Shown here: positions 9,244 through 18,638 of the stretch, one piece after another
Position numbering within the stretch: the first letter of the stretch is position 1
Layout: each line of letters starts with the position of its first letter
Assembly: GCF_001429545.1 (NCBI RefSeq)
Contig: NZ_LMSP01000001.1
Coordinates: 1,015,754-1,079,753, forward strand
Reading direction: 5' to 3'
Length of the DNA: 64,000 nt
Source: Paenibacillus sp. Soil787
Lineage (GTDB): Bacteria; Bacillota; Bacilli; Paenibacillales; NBRC-103111
Made by a program: the position numbers and the translations under genes
Notes under the pieces: model-generated
What the model was told of the DNA's origin: nothing
Database searches by the model: none
Seen by the model: the letters and a program-made list of their open reading frames with translations, nothing else

Positions 9244-10911
9244 CTAGATCTCCGTAAGTATCGTAAGAATAACGGGTCTCCTGCCCGTCTTTTCATAAAA
9301 GAGCCTGCCTAGAACCTCTTTTACATTCGTTTTAAGCACATTCCACTGATTAAAGTTTTCTTTTTGAAGCCTGTTTATCGTTTCTGTTGCTAGAATATTG
9401 GCTTGATCCATCAGGTCTTCCGACTCTCGAACATAGACAAACCCGCGGGAGATGATATCCGGACCGGACAAAATTTTACCATCACTCTTACTAAGCAGTA
9501 GGACCACGATCAAGATGCCATCTTCGGCCAGTTGTTTGCGGTCACGCAGAACAATGTTGCCAACATCCCCTAATCCATCGACAAGGGTATTCCCCGCGTA
9601 CACTTTGCGGCTCTGAGTTGCCACTTCGTTCTTAACATCCACGACATCGCCATTATTTAAAATGTAGATGTTAGCCGGGTCCACGCCGACGCCTTCCGCC
9701 AAAATACGGTGCTGATGAAGCATTCTAAATTCGCCATGAATCGGAATAAAATACTTCGGCTTCATGAGCGTGAGCATTAACTTCAGCTCTTCTTGGCTCC
9801 CATGCCCGGATACGTGCATGCCTGTAGCTGAGCTCGAACCATAAATCACTTCTGCCCCTAGGCTGAATAAATTATCAACGGTCTTCGATACGTTGCGTTC
9901 ATTTCCCGGAATCGGGGATGAGGATAGAATAACGGTATCTCCGCGCATGATTTCTACCTGACGATAATTGGAACGGGACAAGCGCGATAAAGCAGCCATC
10001 GGTTCCCCCTGACTACCGGTACATAAGATCGCTATTTGATCGGAAGCCATCCGATTGACTTCTCCCGCTTCCACCAGCATCCCTTCGGGGACCGTTAGGT
10101 AGCCAAGCTCGGAAGCAATTCTTACCACATTGACCATACTGCGGCCAAGTAAAGCTAATTTCCGATTCGTTGCCTGAGCAGCATCCACGACTTGCTGAAG
10201 CCTATGAACATTGGAGGCAAAGGTGGCTATGAACACTTTTTGCTTCGCTTTATGAAAGGCATCTTCAATATGCTTACCTACAAGACTTTCCGAAGGTGTG
10301 TAGCCAGGGCGTTCAGCATTCGTGCTTTCTGATAATAGAAGTAGAATACCGTTCTTCCCAATCTCCGCCATCTTATGAATATCGGGATATTGATTGCCCA
10401 CAGGGGTCAAATCAAATTTGAAATCTCCCGTATGTACGACCGTTCCTTCAGGTGTATGAAAAACAACCCCCAAGCAATCAGGGATACTATGGTTTGTTTT
10501 GAAAAAGGTAGACGTGATTTGTCCTAGCTCGATGCTCGAATCGGAGTTAATTTCAATAAATTTCGTATCTGCAAGCAGTCCAGCCTCTCTCAGCTTACCT
10601 TCAATTAGCCCAAGCGTTAGCCTGGTTGCATAAATCGGCATGTTCAATTGTCTTCGTATATATGGAATGCCCCCGATATGATCTTCATGTCCATGCGTAA
10701 TAATCAGTGCGCGGACTTTATCGCTATTTTCGAGTAAATAGGCAATATCCGGAACGATCAAGTCAATACCGAGCAAGCTTTCATCCGGAAACTTTGAGCC
10801 GCAATCAATGACAATGATATCATCGCCGTATTGCACCACATACATATTTTTACCGATTTCGTTGATACCGCCTAAAGAGAAAACAGATAACTGATGGTCT
10901 GTCTTGCTCAC
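9244..10911 (-). CDS. rnjA: Ribonuclease J
   Basis: A 555-residue beta-CASP metallo-beta-lactamase nuclease, the usual RNase J length. Zinc motifs are intact: HGHEDHIGG (motif 2), HTGDFKFDL (motif 4), VSGHGSQEEL and PIHGEFRML (beta-CASP motifs). The N-terminus (FSLGGINEIGKNMYVV) is typical. RNase J has 5'-3' exonuclease and endonuclease activity on mRNA and rRNA in the cytoplasm, in place of RNase E of enterics. Spore formers often carry two or more paralogues; I cannot tell whether this is the RnjA or an extra copy. It appears monocistronic. Confidence 0.88.
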   Translation of the reverse strand: MSKTDHQLSVFSLGGINEIGKNMYVVQYGDDIIVIDCGSKFPDESLLGIDLIVPDIAYLLENSDKVRALIITHGHEDHIGGIPYIRRQLNMPIYATRLTLGLIEGKLREAGLLADTKFIEINSDSSIELGQITSTFFKTNHSIPDCLGVVFHTPEGTVVHTGDFKFDLTPVGNQYPDIHKMAEIGKNGILLLLSESTNAERPGYTPSESLVGKHIEDAFHKAKQKVFIATFASNVHRLQQVVDAAQATNRKLALLGRSMVNVVRIASELGYLTVPEGMLVEAGEVNRMASDQIAILCTGSQGEPMAALSRLSRSNYRQVEIMRGDTVILSSSPIPGNERNVSKTVDNLFSLGAEVIYGSSSATGMHVSGHGSQEELKLMLTLMKPKYFIPIHGEFRMLHQHRILAEGVGVDPANIYILNNGDVVDVKNEVATQSRKVYAGNTLVDGLGDVGNIVLRDRKQLAEDGILIVVLLLSKSDGKILSGPDIISRGFVYVRESEDLMDQANILATETINRLQKENFNQWNVLKTNVKEVLGRLFYEKTGRRPVILTILTEI

Positions 10912-11030
10912 CTGAAAAGCCCCCCCAAATTTACATATTCGCTTTAATTTTTCCAGATTGGGGATAACCTATACTCCGATTTTTCTCCTAATAACCATTT
11001 TCTGAATTCGAAGCTCCTTGTTAAAACACA

Positions 11031-11056
11031 AAAAGGATCCGCGCGGGATCCTCTTT
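11031..11056 (-). terminator. Intrinsic terminator of the MFS gene
   Basis: AGGATCC-GCGCG-GGATCCT hairpin; read on the minus strand it is followed by TTTTT. It lies 12 bp after the stop codon of the exporter. Confidence 0.8.
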
Positions 11057-11067
11057 GTTAATCTATA

Positions 11068-12462
11068 TTAAGCCAGAGTAGCAACGGCACTTGTTCGCTT
11101 TCTAGCATAGCCGCGATAAATAAAGGCGAAGACGATGGTCAATATAGCGATTCCGACCATGCCCCAGATGAGATTACCGAACGCGCGCTCGGTTGGCAGT
11201 GTCTTCTGCCAGACGAGTGCACTCCCCGAGATAGCTACGGCGAAAGCCCCGCTGAAAAATTGCAGCAGCTGGAATAAGCCCATACCCGAGCCGATTCGTT
11301 CCTTCGTCAACTGCCGTGAAAGCTCGTTGGAGACCGCACTGGAGATGGAAGTGATGCTGATGCTCGTCAGTACATAGACGGCGGCAAGCCCATAAAAGGA
11401 ATGGACGGCAGTCAGCGCCAGTAAAACGGTCGAAACCAGCAGCAGCCAAGGCGTATAGCGGAGGAGCGCGCCGTTACCATATCGGTCGATGAGGCGACCC
11501 ACCCGGTTGGATACCAGCATGGCAAGAAGCGCACCTGGAAAGAGCACAAGACCCGATACGGCCGGCGTTAAACCGAAGACTCTGGCCAGCATTTGCGGGG
11601 CGAGGAACAAGAAGGCGAAGCTGATCATGTAGGCGGTAATGCCGATAGCACCAAGCGCCAGATATTGTCTGTCGCCGAATAACGCGGGCAGGACGAATGG
11701 ATTCCTCGCTTTGCGGATACGCACCGCGAACAATGCCAAGGCAATCACGCCAACAACGAGTGCTACCATGCTCTTAGATGTGAGGAAGAGCAGCAAACCT
11801 GTCGTCCCCATCCCGATCAGGACGGCGCCAATGAAATCAAACGAGCCGCGCTCCGCCTTTTCCCGGGGAAGTATGAGCAGGAAAACCGGGATCAGCAGCA
11901 GGGTTAGGCCGGTGATCACAAATAGGAAATGCCACCCCAGATACTGAACGATCGATCCGCCGACGACAGGACCAAGCCCGAGGCCAAGTGAGGCGGCTGA
12001 CAAAATGAACGACATGGCCATCCCTCTGCGAGACACAGGAATGTAACGAGTGACAAGCACGATTGCGAGCGAAGGAATAGCACCAGCACCAGCAGCTTGA
12101 ATAAGCCTCGTAATAAGCAGCAGCCCAAATCCGTCGCTGAACATGCCAATCACGGATGCCCCGCCCAATGCCAGCAGCGCCGCCGTAAAGAGCCTTCGAA
12201 TGGGCACGAAATCGGACAATCGGCTGAAAGTAATCGATGATATGGCAAAGACGATGGAGTAGCCCGTCACGATCCATGATGCGGTCGAAGGGTTGAGCGC
12301 GAATTGGACAGCGATTTTGGGCAATGCCAAATTGAACATCATCGTGTTCATAACGACTAGAATAATAGTCATGCAGAGTAACCAGGAGACCGTCCGTTCT
12401 CGGATAATACCGGGTGCCTCTGTTACAGATGGTTGCTCATCTTGCGGTAAAACGGTTGACAT
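11068..12462 (-). CDS. MFS multidrug/drug:H+ antiporter (DHA2, 14-TM type)
   Basis: A 464-residue hydrophobic protein resembling the TetL/NorB/QacA group. It has NLALPKIAVQFAL and the signature SWIVTGYSIVFAISS in helices 1-2, the motif A loop (SRLSDFVPIRRL), RLIQAAGAGAIPSLAIVLVT in helix 4 and antiporter motif C (GLGLGPVVGGSIVQYLGW) in helix 5. It should export drugs or organic cations in exchange for protons. The substrate cannot be predicted. It is a single gene with its own terminator; ATG 12462 begins MSTVLPQDEQP. No regulator is adjacent on the same strand. Confidence 0.87.
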   Translation of the reverse strand: MSTVLPQDEQPSVTEAPGIIRERTVSWLLCMTIILVVMNTMMFNLALPKIAVQFALNPSTASWIVTGYSIVFAISSITFSRLSDFVPIRRLFTAALLALGGASVIGMFSDGFGLLLITRLIQAAGAGAIPSLAIVLVTRYIPVSRRGMAMSFILSAASLGLGLGPVVGGSIVQYLGWHFLFVITGLTLLLIPVFLLILPREKAERGSFDFIGAVLIGMGTTGLLLFLTSKSMVALVVGVIALALFAVRIRKARNPFVLPALFGDRQYLALGAIGITAYMISFAFLFLAPQMLARVFGLTPAVSGLVLFPGALLAMLVSNRVGRLIDRYGNGALLRYTPWLLLVSTVLLALTAVHSFYGLAAVYVLTSISITSISSAVSNELSRQLTKERIGSGMGLFQLLQFFSGAFAVAISGSALVWQKTLPTERAFGNLIWGMVGIAILTIVFAFIYRGYARKRTSAVATLA

Positions 12463-12788
12463 ACGAATGATCCTCCCTGCTCAAGATTGTCTATCCCATG
12501 GTTGCTAAACGATATGCTGAAGTTCATTATCTATAATCAATTTCGTTACAGTTTAGCATGGCGGCATACGCATGTCAATGAACCAATCCAATTAACTTTT
12601 TCCTCCCAGATCTAATAAGCAACTTAACTTCCTCCTATTATTGCAGTGAAACTCAGTAAACACTTTCCCTTTTCCATGTTTCTTTTGCACAATTCCCCGA
12701 ATCTGTGTACCATTATCTGTAGCTAATGAGTTACGGATGAATCTATGGAGGTCATTGTATATCCGATTATAATGAGGTGAAGAAGAAA
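12463..12788. other. Intergenic region between the MFS gene and the two-component system
   Basis: Divergent promoter region with no gene that I can support. An imperfect inverted repeat, TCATTGTATA-TCCGAT-TATAATGA, occupies 12752-12775 just before the kinase start and may be a regulator site. The TATAAT inside it is too close to the start codon to be trusted as a -10. Confidence 0.4.
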
Positions 12789-14012
12789 ATGATCCAAGAA
12801 ACGGACAACATAAAAAAGAGCCTTTCGTGGAGGCTGTTTTTCGGCATAAAGCTTGCTTTTGATTTGGCTTTAACCGGTGTTTTTTATTTTCAGAATTCAA
12901 TTACGATTTTTTGGGGCCTAAGTTTTGTTGTCTTTTCATTGGCGGTTTTTCTTCTGGTTCATTTATTTTATTTGAAGATGCAAAAAAAACACAATTGGCT
13001 ATTTCACATTCTCATCTTAGATTTCTTGGTATCCGCCTCTTATGGTTATGTCTATATTGGCGGAAATTTCCCGAACCATTTATTTATTGGAATTACAGCC
13101 TTAGCGATTTTAATGTTTTTAAAGAACACCCGGATGCTAATTATTACATGCTTGCTTCTGTTGGTCGTCTATATCATTACGATGGGCAGTATTGAATGGT
13201 ATTTAACTAAACGAATTGATGAAATTGGCTATTTTATTACCTGTTCATACATTGTTTTCGCAGGTATTGTGAGCTCTCTAATCAATTTTTATCAACGCGC
13301 ACGTCGGGATACGATGCAGTTGTATGCACAATTGGTGCAATCCCATGAGCGGCTTCAGGACTATGCTCTCAAAGCGGAGGAGTGGGCAGCGACCAGGGAA
13401 AGAGTGCGAATTGCCCGAGAAATTCATGATACGGTAGGTCATAAACTGACGGCATTATTGGTTCAAATGCAAGCAGCCCGCAAGCTAAGCAGTCTGGATC
13501 CTTTACGCAGTGAACAAACCTATCTAGCATGTGAAGATTTAATAAGATCATCTTTGCAAGAGGTCCGGCTTTCGGTAAGGGCTATTCGAGATGAGCCAGT
13601 TACGTCAACTTCCTTAAATGATAGCCTTGGGAAGCTTGCTGAGGAGTTTACCAAATTTGCCGAGGTTCAAACAACTTTTGAAGTAAAAGGGATACCAGTC
13701 GCACTACGAGGTGATCTCCAATTAACGGCCTATCGAATTGTGCAGGAGTCACTGACGAATGCTCATAAACACGGTCATGCGAAAAATGCGAAAATCTTGT
13801 TAACCTATTCGGAGACCGATTTTTCTCTATGCATACGTAATGACGGAGAGGTTCCTGCCGAACTGAAGCCGGGGTTTGGTTTAATCAATTTGCAAGAAAG
13901 AGTCAGAGAGTTAAAAGGAAAGGTGCATTTTGGCATGGATCAGCAAGAAGGTTTTTCTGTTGAAGTGCAATTCCCTTATCCAGTAACGGAAATGGAGCGT
14001 GTATATCATTGA
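12789..14012 (+). CDS. Membrane sensor histidine kinase, HPK7 (LiaS/DesK type)
   Basis: Six hydrophobic segments in residues 15-160, a short linker helix, then a HisKA_3 dimerisation domain with AREIHDTVGHKLTALL and a C-terminal ATPase domain (IVQESLTNAHKHGHA; GFGLINLQERV). Phosphorylates the NarL-type regulator encoded immediately downstream, which overlaps by 4 bp. The frame is open from GTG 12777, but GAGGTG at 12774-12779 is better spaced for ATG 12789 (MIQETDN). There is no extracellular sensor domain, so the signal is probably sensed in or at the membrane. Confidence 0.88.
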   Translation: MIQETDNIKKSLSWRLFFGIKLAFDLALTGVFYFQNSITIFWGLSFVVFSLAVFLLVHLFYLKMQKKHNWLFHILILDFLVSASYGYVYIGGNFPNHLFIGITALAILMFLKNTRMLIITCLLLLVVYIITMGSIEWYLTKRIDEIGYFITCSYIVFAGIVSSLINFYQRARRDTMQLYAQLVQSHERLQDYALKAEEWAATRERVRIAREIHDTVGHKLTALLVQMQAARKLSSLDPLRSEQTYLACEDLIRSSLQEVRLSVRAIRDEPVTSTSLNDSLGKLAEEFTKFAEVQTTFEVKGIPVALRGDLQLTAYRIVQESLTNAHKHGHAKNAKILLTYSETDFSLCIRNDGEVPAELKPGFGLINLQERVRELKGKVHFGMDQQEGFSVEVQFPYPVTEMERVYH

Positions 14013-14671
14013 AAATCCTCATCGTAGACGATCAGAGGCTCATGAGGGAGGGACTTGCGACCATCATCGGGCTGGAACAGGGCATGGAAGTCATTGGAAC
14101 AGCGGTGGATGGGAGAGATGCCTATACGAAGGCGCTTGAATTGCGACCCGATGTGGTATTGATGGATATCCGAATGCCTGGCATGGATGGCGTGGAAGGA
14201 ACGGAATTGATTCTTAGGGCTTTACCGGAGATCAAGGTACTGATTCTGACCACTTTCGATGACGCGGAGTTAATTTTAAGGGTTTTGGAAAAAGGCGTCC
14301 ATGGCTATTTGTTGAAAGATATGCCCTCTGAGGCAATCGTAAGTGCGATTCAAACGGTATACAATGGCGGGAGCGTCCTTCAACCAGATATCACAGCAAC
14401 GCTGCTTAAAGAGTTAAAAAAAATGTCGGAATGGCATCCGGATAACGCTCATCCTTTACATATTAATGAGCCTAGCGGCCTCAATCTTCTGACCGAACGA
14501 GAGAAAGAGGTCCTAACTTTATTAGGTCAAGGTTTAAATAATAAAGAGATCGCAGGCTTGCTTAATATCACGGAAGGTACAGTGAAAAATCACGTTTCGA
14601 ATCTCATAGCTAAGCTAGGATTGCGCGACCGAACACAAGCAGCCGTATTCTCTGTTCGTCATCAAATATAA
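14009..14671 (+). CDS. NarL/FixJ-family response regulator
   Basis: A 220-residue partner of the upstream kinase: receiver domain (ILIVDDQRLMREGL, VVLMDIRMPGMDG, lysine in LLKDMP) and LuxR-type helix-turn-helix (LTEREKEVLTLLGQGLNN, NITEGTVKNHVSNLIAKL). The start is a TTG that overlaps the kinase stop (TTGA), a sign of translational coupling. A perfect palindrome 27 bp downstream in the promoter of a DoxX gene is the obvious candidate target. Confidence 0.9.
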   Translation: MKILIVDDQRLMREGLATIIGLEQGMEVIGTAVDGRDAYTKALELRPDVVLMDIRMPGMDGVEGTELILRALPEIKVLILTTFDDAELILRVLEKGVHGYLLKDMPSEAIVSAIQTVYNGGSVLQPDITATLLKELKKMSEWHPDNAHPLHINEPSGLNLLTEREKEVLTLLGQGLNNKEIAGLLNITEGTVKNHVSNLIAKLGLRDRTQAAVFSVRHQI

Positions 14672-14672
14672 T

Positions 14673-14744
14673 GAAAAAGGCATGACTTTTGACATAGAGT
14701 ATGAGTTTAATCATACTTTAGCGATCAAACGTTCTGCCTTTTTC
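14673..14744 (+). promoter_or_regulatory. Promoter with a perfect palindrome, nested in a long hairpin
   Basis: TTGACA (14689-14694), 17 bp, CATACT (14712-14717). The spacer and -10 hold the perfect inverted repeat AGTATGA-GTTTAA-TCATACT (14698-14717), a good operator candidate for the NarL-type regulator. The whole is enclosed by GAAAAAGGCA (14673-14682) and TGCCTTTTTC (14735-14744), a 10 bp stem that may also end the upstream transcript. Confidence 0.6.
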
Positions 14745-14845
14745 TTTGTGAAGACATGACTTTTCATTGATTTGCTCACGTCTTGTTCTTGATAAAATCA
14801 AAGTGTAAGAAAGACAAAAAAAATAGGATACAAGGAGTTATTAAA

Positions 14846-15226
14846 ATGAAGAAAATTAAAATTACGTATTGGGTAATTACGATTTGTACACTAATTGGAT
14901 TCTTACTCAGTGCCGTCAATGAACTATTGCGAACCCCGAAAACATTAGCAGAATCGACTCAGCTGTTGGGCTATCCAGCCTACTTTCTAACTATTCTTGG
15001 AGTAGCCAAACTCATAGGTATCATTGTTCTTCTTGTTCCAAGATTTAACAAGCTAAAAGAATGGGCATATGCCGGTTTTACGATTGATTGTATATCTGCC
15101 TTTTGGTCAGAAAATGCGGTCGGAAATCCGATGGGAAGTATTAAGTCTGTCGTCGTCTTATTGTTTGTTCTGCTTTCCTACTACTTCCTCAGAAAACTTT
15201 CTGCAACATCATTCAATCGCGAATAA
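14846..15226 (+). CDS. DoxX-like membrane protein (DoxX_2 type)
   Basis: 126 residues with four hydrophobic helices: YWVITICTLIGFLLSAVNE, then LLGYPAYFLTILGVAKLIGI, a LKEWAYAGFTID segment and a C-terminal helix. The pattern of glycine, proline and ILGVAKLIG matches small DoxX-like proteins. AAGGAG at 14832-14837 fixes the start at ATG 14846; an upstream in-frame ATG at 14783 has no such site. It lies behind a palindromic promoter and a two-component system, which suggests that it is their output. The function is unknown. Confidence 0.72.
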   Translation: MKKIKITYWVITICTLIGFLLSAVNELLRTPKTLAESTQLLGYPAYFLTILGVAKLIGIIVLLVPRFNKLKEWAYAGFTIDCISAFWSENAVGNPMGSIKSVVVLLFVLLSYYFLRKLSATSFNRE

Positions 15227-15347
15227 GGATTCATTGATCCAGTAACCTCATCATTTGAACTATCTCCATTGACAAAAGCTTAAAGATTCTACATCTTTAT
15301 GTGTATGAAGAGTACTTATGGTGGTTTTGTGAGGGGAGTAGCGGTCT

Positions 15348-16298
15348 ATGGCACGCAAGCGTTATAGCAATGCAGATCCAGCTGCGAAGGTGAAAACATG
15401 GAAAGAAATTCGCCGATGGCAGCAAGAACGTAAAGGGAAAGTCAAGGATCTCACCTTACGCATCGGCCAAGCGGAGAATAAGCAGCAAGAGCTGCTTATT
15501 CATAACAGCAGCGAAACAACGATCACATGGATAGGACATTCGACTTTCCTGCTGCAGATGGCTGGCTTGACGATCGTTACAGATCCGGTATGGGCGAACC
15601 GGATGGGCTTTGCCCGAAGACTGGAGGCACCAGGGCTTACACTCGATGAAATACCGCCGGTTGATATCGTCTTGCTGTCTCATTCGCATTATGATCACCT
15701 GCACGTCGGATCATTGCGCAAGCTGAAAGGCTCGCCTGTCGCACTAGTTCCTGAAGGACTTGGCTTGATGATGCGGCGGCTTGGGCTGAGTACGGTCCAC
15801 GAGCTGCCTTGGTGGGGGAAGACGACGGTCGGGCCGCTGGAGTTCCATTTCGTTCCAGCGCAGCATTGGACTCGGCGTACGCTGACGGATACAAACAGTT
15901 CGCTTTGGGGCGGCTGGGTGATCAATCGATCATCAGAGAATTCAATGGATGGCGCAGGGAACAACGATGCGATTTATTTTGCCGGAGACAGCGGATACTT
16001 CCAAGGCTTCCGCGACATCGGAGCGAGGTTTCCAGGTATCCGCTATGCACTCATGCCAATCGGCGCTTACGAGCCGGAGTGGTTTATGGGGATGCAGCAC
16101 GTTACGCCGGAGGAGGCGATTCAGGCGTTTCTTGATGTTGAAGCCGCGACGTTCATCCCGATGCATTATGGGGCGTTCCGGCTAGCCGATGATACACCGC
16201 AGGAAGCACTTGATCGGTTGTTGGCCGATTGGCAGCGGAGGGAGCTCGACTCAAGTCGTCTTAAACTGCTGAAACACGGGGAAACACTGGTCGACTGA
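15348..16298 (+). CDS. MBL-fold metallo-hydrolase (UlaG/NAPE-PLD-like)
   Basis: A 316-residue metallo-beta-lactamase fold protein. WIGHSTFLLQMAGLTIVTDPVW is followed by the metal motif HSHYDHLH; further ligands are in PAQHWT, AGDSGYF and PMHYGAF. The arrangement is that of the UlaG/NAPE-phospholipase D-like branch, whose bacterial members hydrolyse lactones or phosphodiesters; the substrate is unknown. GAGGGGA is 10 bp before ATG 15348. Cytoplasmic, with no signal peptide. Monocistronic, ending at a strong terminator shared with the convergent ger operon. Confidence 0.85.
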   Translation: MARKRYSNADPAAKVKTWKEIRRWQQERKGKVKDLTLRIGQAENKQQELLIHNSSETTITWIGHSTFLLQMAGLTIVTDPVWANRMGFARRLEAPGLTLDEIPPVDIVLLSHSHYDHLHVGSLRKLKGSPVALVPEGLGLMMRRLGLSTVHELPWWGKTTVGPLEFHFVPAQHWTRRTLTDTNSSLWGGWVINRSSENSMDGAGNNDAIYFAGDSGYFQGFRDIGARFPGIRYALMPIGAYEPEWFMGMQHVTPEEAIQAFLDVEAATFIPMHYGAFRLADDTPQEALDRLLADWQRRELDSSRLKLLKHGETLVD

Positions 16299-16303
16299 CT
16301 GAC

Positions 16304-16350
16304 AAAGCAATAAAGCTGCCTTGGACTAAGCCAATGGCAGCTTTTGCTTT
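16304..16350. terminator. Bidirectional terminator
   Basis: AAAGCAATAAAGCTGCC pairs with GGCAGCTTTTGCTTT across a short loop, with A- and T-rich flanks. It separates the convergent hydrolase and the germination operon. Confidence 0.8.
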
Positions 16351-16365
16351 TCTGAGCCTTCATTT

Positions 16366-17496
16366 TCACTCAATCGCACCGGTATGTCTCAATGTGAAAT
16401 TTACGCGAACATTGATTTTTGCTTCTCTGAACATAGGGTGCCACTTTGCTTTGGTTAGCTTTGAGTCTCTTATATGGCTCCGATAAACCTCACCGAACCC
16501 GACAGCATCAGATTCATTCGATTGCAAACTCGCGATGAATGTTTCTATTTCCTTTTTCAGTTTTTTTTCAATTCCTTTCTCTAATGCTGGTACAGACCCG
16601 GGTTTATCAAAGGAATAAGGAGCCGAAATTTCTTGAAGATCCCCGTGCAAGGACACCGATAACATAAATTCGGGTACTTTCGAGTCAAGAAGCTTAATTT
16701 TACTGCTGCTTTTCACAGTGGTAAACACAATTTTAACCTCTTTATCTGGATGCTTCATGTACTTCGCCAAAGGTTCAGCATCTGCTATAAGTTCGAAGAA
16801 ACCCATCCTCTTCTGATTGAGCATTACTTTCAGCAGAAATCCTTGCCGCGGCGAAGCTTCGTGAACCATGAGGTCATCATGAAATAAAGCCAGTCCTTTG
16901 ATATAAATTTCGTTGCCCTTTCGTTTCAGCAAAGGAACGACTGGATCTTTGCCTTCACTGTAATAATCCCGAAGAAAATCTTGGAGTGTGGGGGAAGGAA
17001 GCTCCTCTCTCTCCGAATTTTGTCTCAAATTCTCAAAGAGATACATGCCAATATTCGATATTTCCCGATAGCGATGCGTTAAAATATGTGAAGCTTCGTC
17101 ATCGCTTACGCAAAGATAGATCATATCGCCGAGTGTTGGGTCACGGGATAAGGTATCTGCCAGATCGATGATCCCTTTGGAGGCAAGCTTTTTGCCGTAC
17201 ATGACGACCCGCACCTGTCCGCCAACCAAATATTTACTAAGCTCTCGATTCGAAGAAATGCGCGTACCTTTACCGGTATATGCCGTACTGGCTACAACCT
17301 GCGTCTTTTCTCTGGCACTCGGATCGATTTTATGCAAAACCGTAGTTGTGAGTATGCGTTCTTTTTCCAGAGAGTCAAAACCGACAATAATGCCGAGTGC
17401 CAAATTCTCTAAAATGTATGGTTTGACACATCCCGAGAACAGAACGACTGTGCTCAACAATAACGAGAGGCGAAGCGATCTTCTCACGTATTTCAC
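16366..17496 (-). CDS. Germinant receptor lipoprotein, Ger(x)C family
   Basis: 376 residues with a lipoprotein signal peptide (LLLSTVVLFSGC, lipobox LFSGC at about residue 23) and the N-terminal segment LENLALGIIVGFDS typical of GerC proteins. It is the C subunit of a spore germinant receptor, anchored on the outer face of the spore inner membrane. Third gene of an A-B-C operon, 15 bp after the B gene. Such operons are normally transcribed in the forespore by sigma-G RNA polymerase; I did not locate the promoter. Confidence 0.9.
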   Translation of the reverse strand: MKYVRRSLRLSLLLSTVVLFSGCVKPYILENLALGIIVGFDSLEKERILTTTVLHKIDPSAREKTQVVASTAYTGKGTRISSNRELSKYLVGGQVRVVMYGKKLASKGIIDLADTLSRDPTLGDMIYLCVSDDEASHILTHRYREISNIGMYLFENLRQNSEREELPSPTLQDFLRDYYSEGKDPVVPLLKRKGNEIYIKGLALFHDDLMVHEASPRQGFLLKVMLNQKRMGFFELIADAEPLAKYMKHPDKEVKIVFTTVKSSSKIKLLDSKVPEFMLSVSLHGDLQEISAPYSFDKPGSVPALEKGIEKKLKKEIETFIASLQSNESDAVGFGEVYRSHIRDSKLTKAKWHPMFREAKINVRVNFTLRHTGAIE

Positions 17497-17511
17497 TCCC
17501 TGAGAGTAATC

Positions 17512-18621
17512 CTAACGTTGAACGTTTCTTTTTTTAAAAGCATGTACGGATTTCACCAACAGAAAGAGAAGGGGTGGATAAAGAAAGACCATATAGGTCG
17601 ACATGGAGTTCAAGATAGAGTTCATCTTATAGATTTGTCCGTGTTTTTGGAACAGAAAGGAGCATGCGAAAAGAATGACACAGAATACGGCTAACGTCCG
17701 CTTTTGATTTTGCTGAAAAACACGCTTCATTCCACGTAGGATGACCCATGTAAATAACAATAAGTTGCATACTAGGATAAGCATCCAGAGCGGAATCGCA
17801 ATGTATTCGAATCGTTCCAGGAACGGAAATCGGATAATTTTCAAAAAACTAAACGTAGCCCAAATCGTTTTTGGCATCTGATTTTGACTATAATAAACGA
17901 TAGAAATGACCATGACGAACAAATAAAACAGGTTGCTAAGAAGAACACCTATTTGAGCATAACGATTAGCGTTTTGTTGATCTCTAATGAACGGATACAG
18001 AAAGAAAATGACCTCGAATCCAGCAAGCGTCAGCGGCATTTTACCCGCTCCTTGTAACACCTGGGAAGGCGAGGCTTCCATGATAGGAAGCAAGAAACTC
18101 CACTGGGCATGCCTTATCGCCGCGTAAAAAAATAGTGTCGTTACGACCCAACATCCAAAACCAAACAGGCATATACCAATAATCACTCGAATTCCGCCTG
18201 TCAAACCATAAGCAATTAGCGTAATGAGAAGCAGCATGAGGAGCCATGTTGGGATATCAGGAAATATCCACGACTGAACAGCTTCAATATACGTGCGGGA
18301 GATCGTCAAGACGTAGAATGCGAAATACGTCATAAACAGGAGGCTAAGAATCCGCCCTACCCATTTTCCGAATAATGCATAATGAATACCGAACAAGTCT
18401 GCAGAATCATAATGCGCTAGCGTGCGAATCATCACCCAAATGGAAAGATGTGCAGCTAAACCGGACACAATCACCGAAATCCAAGCATCATGACCCGCAA
18501 ATTTAAAAATGACTCGCTGGAATCCGAGCACGCCCACCCCCAATTGGGCTTTGCTAATTACAAAAACAAGTAGGAACGCTTGAAACAGTAAACCTTGCCT
18601 CGGTTTATCCGAAATCTCCAC
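17512..18621 (-). CDS. Germinant receptor permease subunit, GerAB/spore permease family
   Basis: 369 residues, about ten membrane helices, related to amino acid permeases (APC superfamily). Begins ISDKPRQGLLFQAFLLVFVI, followed by AQLGVGVLGFQRVIFKFAGHDAW, typical of the B subunit. It binds the germinant in the spore inner membrane together with the A and C subunits. It lies between the other two genes with gaps of 15 and 17 bp, so the receptor is complete and looks intact. The germinant cannot be predicted. Confidence 0.9.
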   Translation of the reverse strand: MEISDKPRQGLLFQAFLLVFVISKAQLGVGVLGFQRVIFKFAGHDAWISVIVSGLAAHLSIWVMIRTLAHYDSADLFGIHYALFGKWVGRILSLLFMTYFAFYVLTISRTYIEAVQSWIFPDIPTWLLMLLLITLIAYGLTGGIRVIIGICLFGFGCWVVTTLFFYAAIRHAQWSFLLPIMEASPSQVLQGAGKMPLTLAGFEVIFFLYPFIRDQQNANRYAQIGVLLSNLFYLFVMVISIVYYSQNQMPKTIWATFSFLKIIRFPFLERFEYIAIPLWMLILVCNLLLFTWVILRGMKRVFQQNQKRTLAVFCVILFACSFLFQKHGQIYKMNSILNSMSTYMVFLYPPLLFLLVKSVHAFKKRNVQR

Positions 18622-18638
18622 TTTTTCCCATCACCTGT

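Noticed and set aside
11135-12277. Several open frames of 77-146 codons overlapping the MFS gene
   Set aside because: They lie in other frames of a gene with clear transporter motifs and show no domain or start signal of their own.
12768-12773. TATAAT just before the kinase gene as a -10
   Set aside because: It would start transcription within about 10 bp of the start codon, cutting off the ribosome binding site, and no -35 is at the right distance.
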